Assembly (NCBI RefSeq): GCF_029395355.1
Contig: NZ_CP113913.1
Coordinates: forward strand, 1 to 64,000
Length of the DNA stretch: 64,000 nucleotides
Reading direction: 5' to 3'
Origin: Bifidobacterium sp. ESL0800
GTDB taxonomy: Bacteria > Actinomycetota > Actinomycetes > Actinomycetales > Bifidobacteriaceae
Part shown: piece by piece, positions 49,837-60,299 of the stretch
How positions within the stretch are numbered: the stretch's first letter is position 1
Layout: each line of letters opens with the position of its first letter
Position numbers and translations under genes: made by a program
The notes under the pieces: generated by a model
The model's input: only the letters and a program-made list of their open reading frames with translations
Databases searched by the model: none
What the model was told of the DNA's origin: nothing

Positions 49837-51363
49837 TCAGACTCCCATGGCAGGTGCCGGAACGGATTCGAGGATTTCGGCGATGATCTGTTCGGCGGTT
49901 TCGCCCTTGAACGCGGTTTCGGCGTTCAGGATGATGCGGTGGGCGAGCACCGGCACGGCGAGGTCCTGCACATCGTCGGGGAGCACGTAGTCGCGCGCGT
50001 CGGCGGCGGCCCAGATGCGTGCGCAGCGGGTCAGGGCCAGCGCGCCACGCATGGAGGAACCCACGCGAAGCTTCTCGCTGAGTCTGGTGGCCTCGATCAG
50101 ACGTTCGATGTATTCGAGGATTCGTTCGTCGACGCGCACGTCCTTGGCGGTCTTGCGCAGCCTGATGATGTCGTCGCCGCTCAGGACGGCGGAAACGGTG
50201 TTGGCGCGGTCGGTGATGTCGATGTCTTTGAGGATGCTGATCGATACGTCGTGGCCGGGCGCGCCCACGGAGGTCTTGATCAGGAAGCGGTCCATCTGGG
50301 CCTCGGGCAGCTTGTAGGTGCCGAGTTGTTCCAGCGGGTTCTGCGTGGCGATGACGATGAAGGGCTGCGGCATTTCGTAGGTCTTGCCGTCGACGGTGGT
50401 CTTCTGCTCTTCCATGACTTCCAGCAGCGCGGACTGGGTCTTCGGCGAGGCGCGGTTGATCTCGTCGGCCAGCACGATTGAGGCGAAGATCGGGCCCTCG
50501 CGGAACTCGAATTCGCCGGATTTCTGGTCGTAGAAGGTCACGCCGACCACGTCGCTGGGCAGCAGGTCAGGGGTGAACTGGATGCGCTTGAACGAGGTGT
50601 CGATGGAATTGGCCAGGCCTCGGGCGAGCTGCGTCTTGCCGGTGCCCGGGTTGTCTTCCAGCAGCACGTGGCCGCCGACCATCAGGGCCGTGACGCACAG
50701 TTTGATGGGTTCGGGTTTGCCGACGACGACCTTGCCGATGTTGTCGACCAGCGCGTCGAAGGAACGCTTGAAGTCGAGGATGGAGTCGCTGGGCGGCGCG
50801 ATGATGTTGGAAACCGGCGAGGCCGAGGCGTATGGGGCCGAAAGCGACTCCGGGCTGACGGAAGGTTCAGAGGAGGCCTGTGGGCTTACGCTGCTGGTCG
50901 AAGTGGCGGCTGCTGGAGACGTATATGACGTCGAGGGCGCGGATGCGGTGTTCCGGCCGGCCGGTGCGGCGGCTGCGGGTTGCTGGGCATAGGCGTTGCC
51001 GGTGTAATCGTTGACGTTTGCGCCTGCGTTGTCGGACACGTTCGAACTGCCTGGATTTTCGGCGGGAATGGCCGGTGATTCGGTGTTGCCGTTGGACGCC
51101 GAGGTGCTCAGCACGGTTTCCTCGGAGATGGCTTCGCCTTCACCGAGACCATTAAGGGAACCGAGTACGGTACTGTCGTCGCTTGGATCGGTGGCGGTGT
51201 GCTTGGCTTTCGACTTGCCTTTGGACTTCGAGCGTTTCGGCAGCGAGGGGAACGCGCTTTTGCCGCTGTTCGTGGTGTCGTCGGCGGCGCCGAATGTCGA
51301 CAGATGCGTGGCATCCGAAATCTCCGTCTCATCGTTTGACGGTTCTGCCTTGTGCGTGCTCAT
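49837..51363 (-). CDS. MoxR-type AAA+ ATPase
   Basis: 508 residues. A Ser/Thr/Ala-rich disordered arm of about 190 residues precedes the AAA+ core: Walker [17 protein letters not shown], Walker [10 protein letters not shown], sensor [11 protein letters not shown], then lid domain with arginine finger region. The core works as a chaperone-like ATPase for vWA-type partners such as DUF58. The long N-arm is atypical and may be phosphorylated by the cluster kinase (inference). AAAGGAG just before ATG 51363. Confidence 0.9.
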   Translation of the reverse strand: MSTHKAEPSNDETEISDATHLSTFGAADDTTNSGKSAFPSLPKRSKSKGKSKAKHTATDPSDDSTVLGSLNGLGEGEAISEETVLSTSASNGNTESPAIPAENPGSSNVSDNAGANVNDYTGNAYAQQPAAAAPAGRNTASAPSTSYTSPAAATSTSSVSPQASSEPSVSPESLSAPYASASPVSNIIAPPSDSILDFKRSFDALVDNIGKVVVGKPEPIKLCVTALMVGGHVLLEDNPGTGKTQLARGLANSIDTSFKRIQFTPDLLPSDVVGVTFYDQKSGEFEFREGPIFASIVLADEINRASPKTQSALLEVMEEQKTTVDGKTYEMPQPFIVIATQNPLEQLGTYKLPEAQMDRFLIKTSVGAPGHDVSISILKDIDITDRANTVSAVLSGDDIIRLRKTAKDVRVDERILEYIERLIEATRLSEKLRVGSSMRGALALTRCARIWAAADARDYVLPDDVQDLAVPVLAHRIILNAETAFKGETAEQIIAEILESVPAPAMGV

Positions 51364-51538
51364 AGATTCTCCTTTATGATTGCCGGATGAGCCGATTGAT
51401 GGGTACTGATGTATGGATTGTTACTGATGTATGGGTTGATTTTGCCGTGGTACTTTTCGGGTGCGCGAATGTTGCCGTGCAAAGGCATGGCCGATTTTGC
51501 GGCAACGTCGTTCGTTTCGTTCGTTTTCCTGGTCGTGA
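51364..51538 (-). promoter_or_regulatory. FN3-MoxR intergenic region
   Basis: 175 bp. Holds an 18-bp tandem duplication (TACTGATGTATGGATTGT then TACTGATGTATGGGTTGA) near 51405-51441, and a 7-bp inverted repeat GTTGCCG/CGGCAAC. It may end FN3 transcription or carry a secondary promoter for moxR. Confidence 0.35.
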
Positions 51539-54500
51539 TCATCGCGTCACTTCCTGTTGTTTGGCTGCGGCAGCGAGATTACGCTGGATGACCATCCTCT
51601 GCAGGGTGGGGAAGTAGTCGACGAGGCTCTGCGATTCGGCGGATTTGTCTTCACCTTCGCCTTTGTCCGTATCGTCGTTTCCCGTGGTTGTGCTCTTGCG
51701 TGTTTTTTGCAGGCTCATTGAGCCGCTGCTCTTGCTGGCATTGTATTTGTCCGGTTCATGGATGCTGTTGTCGGCTGTAATCCTGACTTCCCAGGAATAG
51801 CTTGCGTTGGTGCTGGGGTAATCTGCAGGAACCTTACAGGGTGTGCCGGAGCCGGCTTTCCACCCATCGCAAGGCAGATCATTTTTACCTGAAACGTGAA
51901 TGATCAGCTGTGAGGTGCCGTGGCCATAATCCGTCACTTTGCCGCCGGTCGCGTCGATGACATTCGGATCCGTGTCGGACCATGACAGCGTCGGCAATTC
52001 GTCGACCTTTGCCGGTTCGGAATCATATACGTCGTCCGATGAGGCCGTGGTTGCTGTTCCGTCGGCACCGTTCAATGTCTCCACCACACTAATCGGCGGG
52101 CATGTGTCCCAAGGCTTGATGGAAGCGTACGGTACTGGGCTTGTTTTCCCTACGTCTGAGCCATTGAGCTTGAACGAACTGTATTTTCCGTTGCCCGTAA
52201 TGTAGGCGTTGCAACTCGCCCCGTCCCTTTTGATGCTGACAGTCGGCGTCTGAATGTCGTAGGCGGGAATGATCGAGGTTTCGGCGCTGACCGTCTTCGC
52301 CGACTTCTTCGGATGGACCGTGATTTTCAGGGATTGGGTCTTCTTGTATTGGCTATCGTTCAAAGTGACCGTATCATCCAGATCGGTACAGCTGAGCGTA
52401 GGCGAGATATCACCTGATGTCTCAATGGAACCGCAACTTGCATGATGCATGTCGCCCAAGATGACCGAAACCTTGACTTTGTCGCTGTTCGGCGTCTGGG
52501 ACATGGACACACTCGGTGAATCGGGATCGCCCCAAGCGTTGTTGTTGCCGGCTGAAGCGACCTCGCTCGTCGGTCCGTCTCCTGCCCGGTTATGGCCGCG
52601 TACGGTGGCGGTGAACGTTGAATTGTCGGTGGTTTCCCCGTTGGTGAGTTCAAAGGTCTGGCTCAAGCCGCTCGTGTGCTTGACCTTGCCGTTCATGGTC
52701 ACGGTGTAATCGTCGGGCTTGGTGCCGGTGTAGCTGGGTGCGTCCCAGCTGACGGTGACCTTCTGGTAGTCGCCCTTGACCTTGATACCCTTGGGTGCGT
52801 CGGGCACCTTGTCGGGCATGGCGTCGACCTTGTTCGACGGCTTCGACCAACCGGCCTCGTTCTTGGCCTTGACACTGAAGCTGTAGGTCTTGCCGTTGGT
52901 CAGGCCGGTGACGTTGCAGGTGGTCACGGCGCCGCACGACTTGCTCTGGCCGTCGTAATCGACCTCGTAGTCGCTGATGGGGCTGCCGTTGGCCGAGCCG
53001 GGTGTCCAGCTCAGGTTGACCGCGCCGTCGGCGGGCTGGCCGGCGACCGGAGAGAGCAGCGGCGGGGCGGGCTTGTCGATCACCGAGATGGTGATGGTGG
53101 CGCTGACCTCGCGTTCCTTGGTCTTGGTGGCGTCCTGGACGTTGACCACCACGGTGTTCGACGAAGCGCCGATGTCGGCGGCGGCGTGGATGCCGATAGA
53201 ACCCTTCGAGCCGCAGTCGACCTTGAGTTTCGAGGTGTCGTCGGCCTGGCAGCTCACCACGGTCAGCGACTTGTCGGGGAACGGGTTGAAGGCGCCGTCG
53301 AGGACATTGACGGTGGTGGAATCTCCGGCGTTCATCCGCTTGGACACCCCGGAGATCTTGGCGAGCGGCCGTGTGGATTGCACCACTTGCGCCGTAATTC
53401 CCGCGGAAACGGTTCCGGCGGAATATTTGATGGTGATCGGGATGCTCGACATCGATCCGACGGTGGCGTCGGTCGGCGCCTTGACGGTGAGCTTGCCGTT
53501 GGAGCTCAGATGAGACTCGATGGCTCCGGATGCCGCGCCGCCGGAATAGGTGTAGTCCTTTTCATCCTCGTCCAGGCCGCTGGGGGCGTGGGTCAGGGCC
53601 GTCAGATCGATGGTCTTGGCGTCCTCGCCTGCCGCGACGCTGATGGTGGAGGAGGAGAAGGTCGGCGGCGGCACGTTGCGGCCGATGACGGTGATGGGCA
53701 ACGTCAGCACGGATGAATTGATGATCCTGGCCTGCTTGGAGCCGTTCTTGTCTTTGCTGTTGTCTCGTTTGCCGTCGGAGACCGTGAAGGTGATGGAGGC
53801 CGGGCCCGCATAGTCCCTGGGCGCGGTGAACTTCATGGTCTGGTCGTTGACGTAGTAATCCGAATTGGCGCTCTTGGTGGCGCTGATCGAATCCTTGTCG
53901 ACGTAAGCGGTCTTACCGGGACCTACGCGCACGTAATCCGCGAGATTGATATTGACGCTGCGCTTCGCGTTGACCCTTATCGGCGGTGCCTTCGGGCGCA
54001 GCATCGGCGGGAAGACGCCGTACTGCGGCACCTGTACGAAGGCGGTGGAAGTGACGTGATAGGTGGTGTTCGTCACCGTGTAGGGCACGCTTCTGGCCTC
54101 GTCGGTCAGATCGATGGTCACCGTGGTGGATTTCGCGCCGCCTTTGAGATGGGCGTGGTCGGTGGCTGTGGGGTCGATGTCGACCTTGAGCTCTTGGGTG
54201 GTGCCGGAGGGGTTGGCGATCCATTGCGAGAGATCGACGTCGACGGATTTCTTGTCGAGCGTCGCTGCGGAGGGGACGCGGTAATCGTAGGCGGTCGGCG
54301 GTTCGATGGACGCGTTCGGATCGGTGACCACGGTCAATGTGGCCGTGTCGGAAAGGCCGGCTTTGTCATGCACAGTGTAGACGATGTATGACGTTCCTGC
54401 GGTAGCCGGGGTCTTGAAGGAGATCATGTTGTCGGCGACGCTGGCGCCGGTGATGCCTTGCGCCTGGAGGTTTTTGTCGACGCTCAGGTCGGTGTTGTCG

Positions 54501-57500
54501 CCGGAGATGTCGTTCTGCGCCACCGGTACGTTGGCTTCGGTATTGGGCCGCAGCGTCACCTGGTCGTCGCGCGCGTATACGCCGGAATCCGAGGTGCCCT
54601 TGTAGACGCCCACGCGGATCTGGGCCTGGGCTCGCTGGCCGGTCCAGTCCTCGACGGCGTAGGAGAAGGTATCGGTTCCTGAGGAATCGCCATAGGCCTC
54701 ATAGACCATATAGTTGGCGCCGACCTCATCGATGCGTCCCATCTTCGGCGATTTGTCGCCGAGGCCGAGCAGGGTGTCGTCGTCGCCGTCGGTGTCGATG
54801 CCCGTTAAGGTGATGGGGATACGCACCTTCTGGCCGGCGGCCACCTGCGCCTGCGCATCCTGCGGGGTGGGGGCGGGCTTGTTGTTGGCGTCCTTGGCGT
54901 GCACCGTGATGGTGATGACGCCGGAGGCCGCGTTGCCGAGATTGTCGCGCACGGTGTAGGTCACCGGATAGACGCCGGGGGTGTTCGAGGCCTGGTAACG
55001 CACGTTGTCTCCGGAGACGAAGACCAGGCCCTTGAAGGTCTTCTTGCTGAACTGCAGGGAATTCTGCAGCTTCACCGTGGTGCCGTCGGCGTGGGAGACG
55101 TGGTCGATCACATCGACGCTGACGATGCCGCCCGTGCGCACGTTTGCGGTGATATTGGCGGCTTTCGGGGCCGCGTTGGCGGTGGTCAGGGCCGGTGGCT
55201 GCAGGACTATCGTACCTCGGGTCGAGCCGGACGCGTTGGCCACGGTGTAGGTGAGACGCACGGGCTTGGTAGGAATCTGCCGGGCGGTCATATAGACGCG
55301 CTTATGCGCCACCAGGCCGGTTTTGATGCCGAGCTTCGGGTCGACGTTGACGGAGGTGACGGAAAGTACCCCGCCCATCGGATCGGTGTCGTTGTTCAGC
55401 GGTTCCACGATGGCGGTGCGGTCCGCTCCCAGAAGGGCCACGTCATTGGCGGCAACGGGCTTGGCCGATTGGCCGGCCACCGGCTGTACCTCCATACGTG
55501 CCAGCCCTTGCGCCTCGATGCTGCCTTGGCTGATGGTGTAAGGAACGTAATACGTTCCAGGGTTGCTGGCTTTGAAGGTGAAGGAAAGGTCGGAGGAATT
55601 GGTCGAAGTCGTGGTGCCGGTCGGGGTGTTGACCGCGGAAAGCACCGGTGGCTGCGCGCTGGTGCCGTGGACGTATTGTTTGAGCTCGACGGTGGTGGAG
55701 GTGTCGGGCGTGGTGTTCTTGGTCACTGCGTCGATCAGGGCCGGCAGCGTATTCGCGGGGCGTATCGAGAAATAGATGAGTCCGGTTCCGGTATGTTGTC
55801 CGTCGGAGACGGTGACTTCCACGCCCACGCGGCCACCGGTCAGCGACCCGGTGTTGAAGACGAGCTGGCCATCGGCGCGGGTGGAGATGGCGACCTGGTC
55901 GTTGTTCTGCGCCACGGCGGAGACCAGTGTCATCGCGTCGCCTTCGGGATCGGTGAAGCTGCCCAAGGCGTTCACGGTGAAGGTGGCTCCCTGCTCGACG
56001 TCGTATTCGGGAGGGGTGTCGGTTTGGGCCGGAGGCTGGTTGGCCGTGCTGCCGGTGATGTTGAGGTTGACCGTGGCGGAGCTGGACTGCCCGCGTCCGT
56101 CGTTGATCTCATAAGTGAAGCTTGTCTTGCCTGCGGTGGCGCCGGTTGTGTCGAGCTGCAGATAGCGTCCGGAATAGATGGGGGCCACGGTGATGCCCGC
56201 ACCGGAAACGGGGCCGACTTTGGTGATGTGCAGCACCGAGCAGTCGCTCTGTTCGTCGTTGCGCAGCACATCGAGAATCTGCTGATCGCCCACGCGTGCG
56301 CCGAAATTGTCGTCCTCGGCCTTGATCTCGCCGGATTTGGCGGAGCACGTTGGCTTGAACTGTGTCTGATTGTTGGCGGAGTCGGAGTTCTTCTGCTGGT
56401 TGGTGGTCTTCTTGGTCTCGATTTGACGCCACTGAATCTTGATGACCTTGTTGGACTGGTCGGGGTTCCACACGTTGCCGTTGGTCACGTCGTTCAGGAC
56501 CACGAGACGATGGTTGGTGCGGAAGACGAGCTGAGAGGTGGGGGAAATGGATTGCAGGGTCTGCCATTGCGCCTTGGAAGTGCTGCCCTGGTTCGCGTCG
56601 GCCGCGCCGTCGGCGGAGCACAGGCGGATATAGTTGTGCGCCTGCTGCGACCACGCCGCATACACGCAGCCCTTGGATGAGACCGGCTGCGCGGCTTCGG
56701 CCGTGCCTTTGCTCATAAACGCGGCGGTTTTGTTGCCATGTTTGAAATCGATCGTGAAGACGCCGTTTCGTGCGCTTGCCGCCACCCAGTCGCCTTGGGC
56801 GTCGTCGACGGCCGGGGCCTGCAAGCTCACCGGTCCGCGCGAATCGATCTGCGCGCTGCCGCCTTGCCACATGATGTTCTGTTTGACGGCGATGACGGGG
56901 CGGTCGCCGATGACGGTGAAGCTGTCGGCGTTGGTCTGCTTGCCTCCGGTGATGGATTTGAGCGTTTTCGGGGTACTGTGCGCGTCGTCCATTTTGAGGA
57001 CAGTTCCGTCGGCCGGCCGGTATCCGTATACCGCGCCGTTGCGGTCGAGAGCAAGCAGTCCATGGGCTCCGAGCTGCATCTGCGGGGCCGAGGTCTTGGG
57101 GGTGACGGAATCGAGGTTATTGGAATCGCCGACCCACACGTTGCCGGTCTTATGGTTCAAAAACGCCGCGGTGGCCCCACCGATGAAGGTCGAAGTGGAA
57201 TTGCGGACCTCGGCCTTGCCGTGGATGCCGAGGTTCGAAGCGACGATGCCTTGCGCCTTCGCTGCGTCGGACAGGATCACGTCGTCGTTGTGCTGGCTGA
57301 CGTCGAAGGCCGGGGTGGTCGGCGCGACGGCCCCGTTGGCCTGTTGCAGCTTGACGTTGAAACGCGCGGCCTTGCGGTCCTTCAAGGAGGTGACCCAGAC
57401 CGTGCCGTCGTCGAGGTGGACGTGGGTGCGGGTCAGGGTGTTGATGATGATGGCTCCGGCCACGATGCCCAGCAGCAATAGCAGCACGAGTACCGGTGTG

Positions 57501-57586
57501 AGCCAGCGGCGGTTCGTCTGAGAGTTCAGGCGTCTCAAGGCAAGACGAACACTGTGCTCACCTTGTGGTTTACGGGATGCCTTCAT
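51539..57586 (-). CDS. fn3: Giant membrane-anchored Ig-like / fibronectin type III surface protein
   Basis: 2015 residues, a single membrane anchor at about 29-51 with an N-in orientation predicted by the basic tail, leaving ~1960 residues outside. Residues 55-430 have repeated WVGDS/VYGYRP-type strands, like a beta propeller. Then come several Ig/cadherin-like repeats (for example DRTAIVEPLNNDTDP) and two fibronectin type III domains at about 1510-1680 (NLSWTPGSANGSPISDYEV, VSWDAPSYTGTKPDDYTV). The last ~300 residues are Ser/Asp/Thr-rich. In B. longum the equivalent FN3 protein is reported to bind human TNF-alpha; whether this one does is unknown. AAGGAAG before ATG 57586. Confidence 0.9.
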   Translation of the reverse strand: MKASRKPQGEHSVRLALRRLNSQTNRRWLTPVLVLLLLLGIVAGAIIINTLTRTHVHLDDGTVWVTSLKDRKAARFNVKLQQANGAVAPTTPAFDVSQHNDDVILSDAAKAQGIVASNLGIHGKAEVRNSTSTFIGGATAAFLNHKTGNVWVGDSNNLDSVTPKTSAPQMQLGAHGLLALDRNGAVYGYRPADGTVLKMDDAHSTPKTLKSITGGKQTNADSFTVIGDRPVIAVKQNIMWQGGSAQIDSRGPVSLQAPAVDDAQGDWVAASARNGVFTIDFKHGNKTAAFMSKGTAEAAQPVSSKGCVYAAWSQQAHNYIRLCSADGAADANQGSTSKAQWQTLQSISPTSQLVFRTNHRLVVLNDVTNGNVWNPDQSNKVIKIQWRQIETKKTTNQQKNSDSANNQTQFKPTCSAKSGEIKAEDDNFGARVGDQQILDVLRNDEQSDCSVLHITKVGPVSGAGITVAPIYSGRYLQLDTTGATAGKTSFTYEINDGRGQSSSATVNLNITGSTANQPPAQTDTPPEYDVEQGATFTVNALGSFTDPEGDAMTLVSAVAQNNDQVAISTRADGQLVFNTGSLTGGRVGVEVTVSDGQHTGTGLIYFSIRPANTLPALIDAVTKNTTPDTSTTVELKQYVHGTSAQPPVLSAVNTPTGTTTSTNSSDLSFTFKASNPGTYYVPYTISQGSIEAQGLARMEVQPVAGQSAKPVAANDVALLGADRTAIVEPLNNDTDPMGGVLSVTSVNVDPKLGIKTGLVAHKRVYMTARQIPTKPVRLTYTVANASGSTRGTIVLQPPALTTANAAPKAANITANVRTGGIVSVDVIDHVSHADGTTVKLQNSLQFSKKTFKGLVFVSGDNVRYQASNTPGVYPVTYTVRDNLGNAASGVITITVHAKDANNKPAPTPQDAQAQVAAGQKVRIPITLTGIDTDGDDDTLLGLGDKSPKMGRIDEVGANYMVYEAYGDSSGTDTFSYAVEDWTGQRAQAQIRVGVYKGTSDSGVYARDDQVTLRPNTEANVPVAQNDISGDNTDLSVDKNLQAQGITGASVADNMISFKTPATAGTSYIVYTVHDKAGLSDTATLTVVTDPNASIEPPTAYDYRVPSAATLDKKSVDVDLSQWIANPSGTTQELKVDIDPTATDHAHLKGGAKSTTVTIDLTDEARSVPYTVTNTTYHVTSTAFVQVPQYGVFPPMLRPKAPPIRVNAKRSVNINLADYVRVGPGKTAYVDKDSISATKSANSDYYVNDQTMKFTAPRDYAGPASITFTVSDGKRDNSKDKNGSKQARIINSSVLTLPITVIGRNVPPPTFSSSTISVAAGEDAKTIDLTALTHAPSGLDEDEKDYTYSGGAASGAIESHLSSNGKLTVKAPTDATVGSMSSIPITIKYSAGTVSAGITAQVVQSTRPLAKISGVSKRMNAGDSTTVNVLDGAFNPFPDKSLTVVSCQADDTSKLKVDCGSKGSIGIHAAADIGASSNTVVVNVQDATKTKEREVSATITISVIDKPAPPLLSPVAGQPADGAVNLSWTPGSANGSPISDYEVDYDGQSKSCGAVTTCNVTGLTNGKTYSFSVKAKNEAGWSKPSNKVDAMPDKVPDAPKGIKVKGDYQKVTVSWDAPSYTGTKPDDYTVTMNGKVKHTSGLSQTFELTNGETTDNSTFTATVRGHNRAGDGPTSEVASAGNNNAWGDPDSPSVSMSQTPNSDKVKVSVILGDMHHASCGSIETSGDISPTLSCTDLDDTVTLNDSQYKKTQSLKITVHPKKSAKTVSAETSIIPAYDIQTPTVSIKRDGASCNAYITGNGKYSSFKLNGSDVGKTSPVPYASIKPWDTCPPISVVETLNGADGTATTASSDDVYDSEPAKVDELPTLSWSDTDPNVIDATGGKVTDYGHGTSQLIIHVSGKNDLPCDGWKAGSGTPCKVPADYPSTNASYSWEVRITADNSIHEPDKYNASKSSGSMSLQKTRKSTTTGNDDTDKGEGEDKSAESQSLVDYFPTLQRMVIQRNLAAAAKQQEVTR

Positions 57587-57670
57587 CAGCTGCTTCCTTA
57601 CTCTTCCTTTGGACGGTCTTGGACGACCGACCTAAAATCTTGTCTCTCTTGTTCGCCCGGTGTTGCCTGC

Positions 57671-59122
57671 TTATTGTTTGGTGGCCGCACAGGCCATCGT
57701 AGGGCTTGCGGACATGCGTCCGTCGGCTCTTACGATACTCACTTGGATACAGGTCTGGGGGTTGCCGCTGGCCACGTTCAACGTGACCTTGGGGTCTTTG
57801 ACGATGGAGGTCTGGGTGCCCGGCGCGGCTGATCCGTCTTGGACTTCCGACCAGGCGTAGGTGTCTCCGGCTTTCGGTGCGGGGTTGCTCCATGTGAAGG
57901 TGACGTTTTGGCCGTCCGAGGCTCCCGCGAGGTTCGTGGCCTGCGGAACCGCCGCTCCCGCGTCCTCTTTGGTGATGTCATCCTTTTGGGCGTCGTCGGT
58001 GCCGTTCTTCTTGTTTTCCTTGGTATTGTCGGAATCGTGACCTTTTGAACGCGTCGTCTGCATCGTATCGACCTGCGTGCGCTCGTCCGATTGTTTGGAA
58101 TCCATATGAGGTATCACCGCAAAAACGAAGACAGCCGCGACGACGGCCACGGCGGCCAACGCAGTAATGGCGATGACCAGCGGTTTCTTCGAACGTTTCC
58201 GCTTCGGTACCGCCACTTTCGCGCCGAAACGACCCTTGCCCGATTGCGGCATCGTATGATGCGCGGGGAATTCGTCGCAACCCTCCGCCACAAACGGCGT
58301 CATGTTGAGCCCGCAGGTCTCCTGTGCCTCTTGCAGGGCGCGGCCGAACTGCTGCGCCGAAAGGTAACGGGCGTCCGGATCCTTGCTCATCGCCTTCAAA
58401 AGGATCTGTTCGATTTGCCTGGGTACATTCTCGATGGCGTTTTTCGGCAGTCGGTCCGAGACGATATGCTGTGCCAGCTCGTTTTGCGTACGCGGGTGGA
58501 AGGCGTATTCAAAGGGCGATTTGCCGACCAGAAGGCCGTACAGCGTGGCCGCCAGCGAGTAGATGTCGGAGGTCTCGGTGCCGCCGCCTTTGCCGGTCAG
58601 CACTTCCGGCGGCGCCCACGGCACGGAGAAGCCGGTGCGTGATTTCGACTCGTAGATGCTCGTCGAGATGCCGAAATCGGAAAGGGCCGGCTGCCCCGCG
58701 GAAGTGATGAGGATATTGGCCGGTTTGATGTCGCGGTGGACGATGCCGTGTCGGTGCGCGGTCTGCAAGGCCCCCGTAAGCTTTACCCCGAGGTCGAGCA
58801 TCTCGGCGACGGTGAGCCTGCGGTTGCGCATGATTTCCTTGTAGGAGCCGTGCGGCGCGTATTCGAGGACGAGGTACGGCAGGTGCGTTGCGCCGGTCAG
58901 TCCTGAGCCGTAAATGGAAACGATGTAGGGATGGGCCGAAAACTTGGCCATGATCTTCGCTTCTTTTTCGAACGCTTCGTCGAAATTCCGGTCCTGCCTG
59001 GACTTTCCTACTTTGACGGCGACCTCGCGGTTGAGGTTGTGTTGACGATAGAGATACACGTCGGCCGTGGAACCGGATCCCAATTCCCGGATAAAATCAC
59101 AATCTGGTATCGTCGGCGCCAT
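57671..59122 (-). CDS. pkb2: Membrane Ser/Thr protein kinase (Pkb2-like)
   Basis: 483 residues. Kinase domain about 8-280: GSGSTADV loop, Lys37, HRDIKPANI, and LSDFGISTSI for DFG; the activation segment SKSRTGFSVPWAPPEVL is typical. A membrane helix at about 315-340 leads to a Thr/Asp/Lys-rich linker and an outer Fn3-like domain (about 395-483: VPQATNLAGASDGQNVTFTW). There are no PASTA repeats, so it is not the PknB cell-wall sensor. GGAGAAAGG precedes ATG 59122. First gene of the cluster, 84 bp before fn3. Confidence 0.92.
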   Translation of the reverse strand: MAPTIPDCDFIRELGSGSTADVYLYRQHNLNREVAVKVGKSRQDRNFDEAFEKEAKIMAKFSAHPYIVSIYGSGLTGATHLPYLVLEYAPHGSYKEIMRNRRLTVAEMLDLGVKLTGALQTAHRHGIVHRDIKPANILITSAGQPALSDFGISTSIYESKSRTGFSVPWAPPEVLTGKGGGTETSDIYSLAATLYGLLVGKSPFEYAFHPRTQNELAQHIVSDRLPKNAIENVPRQIEQILLKAMSKDPDARYLSAQQFGRALQEAQETCGLNMTPFVAEGCDEFPAHHTMPQSGKGRFGAKVAVPKRKRSKKPLVIAITALAAVAVVAAVFVFAVIPHMDSKQSDERTQVDTMQTTRSKGHDSDNTKENKKNGTDDAQKDDITKEDAGAAVPQATNLAGASDGQNVTFTWSNPAPKAGDTYAWSEVQDGSAAPGTQTSIVKDPKVTLNVASGNPQTCIQVSIVRADGRMSASPTMACAATKQ

Positions 59123-59377
59123 CGCGACCTTTCTCCTATTCAACGTTCGCAAAGAGACTGTCTGTATTTTAGCTTGTAAGGCGAACTTTGCATAGCTCGA
59201 TTATTTATTTGCTCGTTAGAGAAGCAGTTCGTCTTTTTGCTGCTGGTAGACGGCATATGATTGTGGCTTACGTGCCGTTTGCCGGCAGCAAAGTGTCTTG
59301 GCGGCAATGAGGTGGAGAAAATCCGCTTGGTTCCGTAGGCTGGGAGCATCGATAATAAATACTGACAAAGGAATAAT

Positions 59378-60250
59378 ATGGTATTACATCGTAATCTCGG
59401 TCCGCTCGACACCACCGCCATCGGGTTGGGCGAGATGCCGCTGACCATCGAGAACAACCTCGGCGAGGCCAAGGGCATCGAGACCATCCACGCCGCGCTC
59501 GACGCCGGATGCCGTCACATCGACACCGCATGGTCGTATTACTGCTCCGGCGGCGAGGAACAGACCGGCGAAAAGCTGGTACGAAAGGCCATGGCCAGCT
59601 GGGACGGCCCCAAGGACGAGGTGACCATCGCCACCAAGGTCGGCCATTTCCGTAACTTCGCCGAAGACGGCACCACCCCGACCTGGGGCGTCAACGGGCA
59701 GCCCGAGCATCTGGTCGAGGCCGGCAAGCAGTCGGCGCTCGCGCTCGGCGTCGACACCATCGACCTGCTCTACCTGCACCGCCCGGACCCGAACGTGCCC
59801 TACAACGAGTCCGTCGAGGCCATCAAGCAGCTGCTGGACGAGGGCGTGGCGAAGCTCGCCGGCATCTCCAACGCCTCGGTCGAACAGATCGACATCGCGC
59901 GCAAGATCCTGGGCGACAAGCTCGTCGCGGTGCAGAACCAGTTCTCGCCCACCTACCAGTCCACCCGCGACACCCTCGACTACTGCGAGAAGCTGGGGCT
60001 GCCGTTCGTCTGCTGGAGCCCGCTCGGCGGCTACCGCAAGGCCAAGGACGAGACCAAGTACGACCCGTTCCGCGAGGTCGGGCAGGCCCATGGGGTGAGC
60101 CACCAGCAGGTCGTGCTCGCTTGGGAACTGAGCCTGGGGCGTCATGTCTTCGTCATCCCCGGCGCCCATCGCCCCGAAACGATTCTCGACAGCCTCAAGG
60201 CCGGCGACCTCAAGCTCAGCGCCGAGGAGCTCGCCAAGCTCAACGCCTGA
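59378..60250 (+). CDS. Aldo/keto reductase
   Basis: 290 residues, cytosolic TIM barrel. HIDTAWSYY holds the Asp and Tyr, IATKVG the Lys, and LYLHRPD the His of the tetrad. IPGAHRPETI near the C-terminus binds NADPH. Substrate unknown. AAAGGA about 9 nt before ATG 59378. Followed by a palindrome array. Confidence 0.9.
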   Translation: MVLHRNLGPLDTTAIGLGEMPLTIENNLGEAKGIETIHAALDAGCRHIDTAWSYYCSGGEEQTGEKLVRKAMASWDGPKDEVTIATKVGHFRNFAEDGTTPTWGVNGQPEHLVEAGKQSALALGVDTIDLLYLHRPDPNVPYNESVEAIKQLLDEGVAKLAGISNASVEQIDIARKILGDKLVAVQNQFSPTYQSTRDTLDYCEKLGLPFVCWSPLGGYRKAKDETKYDPFREVGQAHGVSHQQVVLAWELSLGRHVFVIPGAHRPETILDSLKAGDLKLSAEELAKLNA

Positions 60251-60299
60251 GTCGGGCTCGTGTTCGTCGTCGCGGATAGCGGTTCTGCGTCTTAAATGG

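Noticed and set aside
51400..51445. 18-bp tandem duplication as a phase-variable promoter
   Set aside because: Only two copies, imperfect, and outside any recognisable promoter; too weak to claim.
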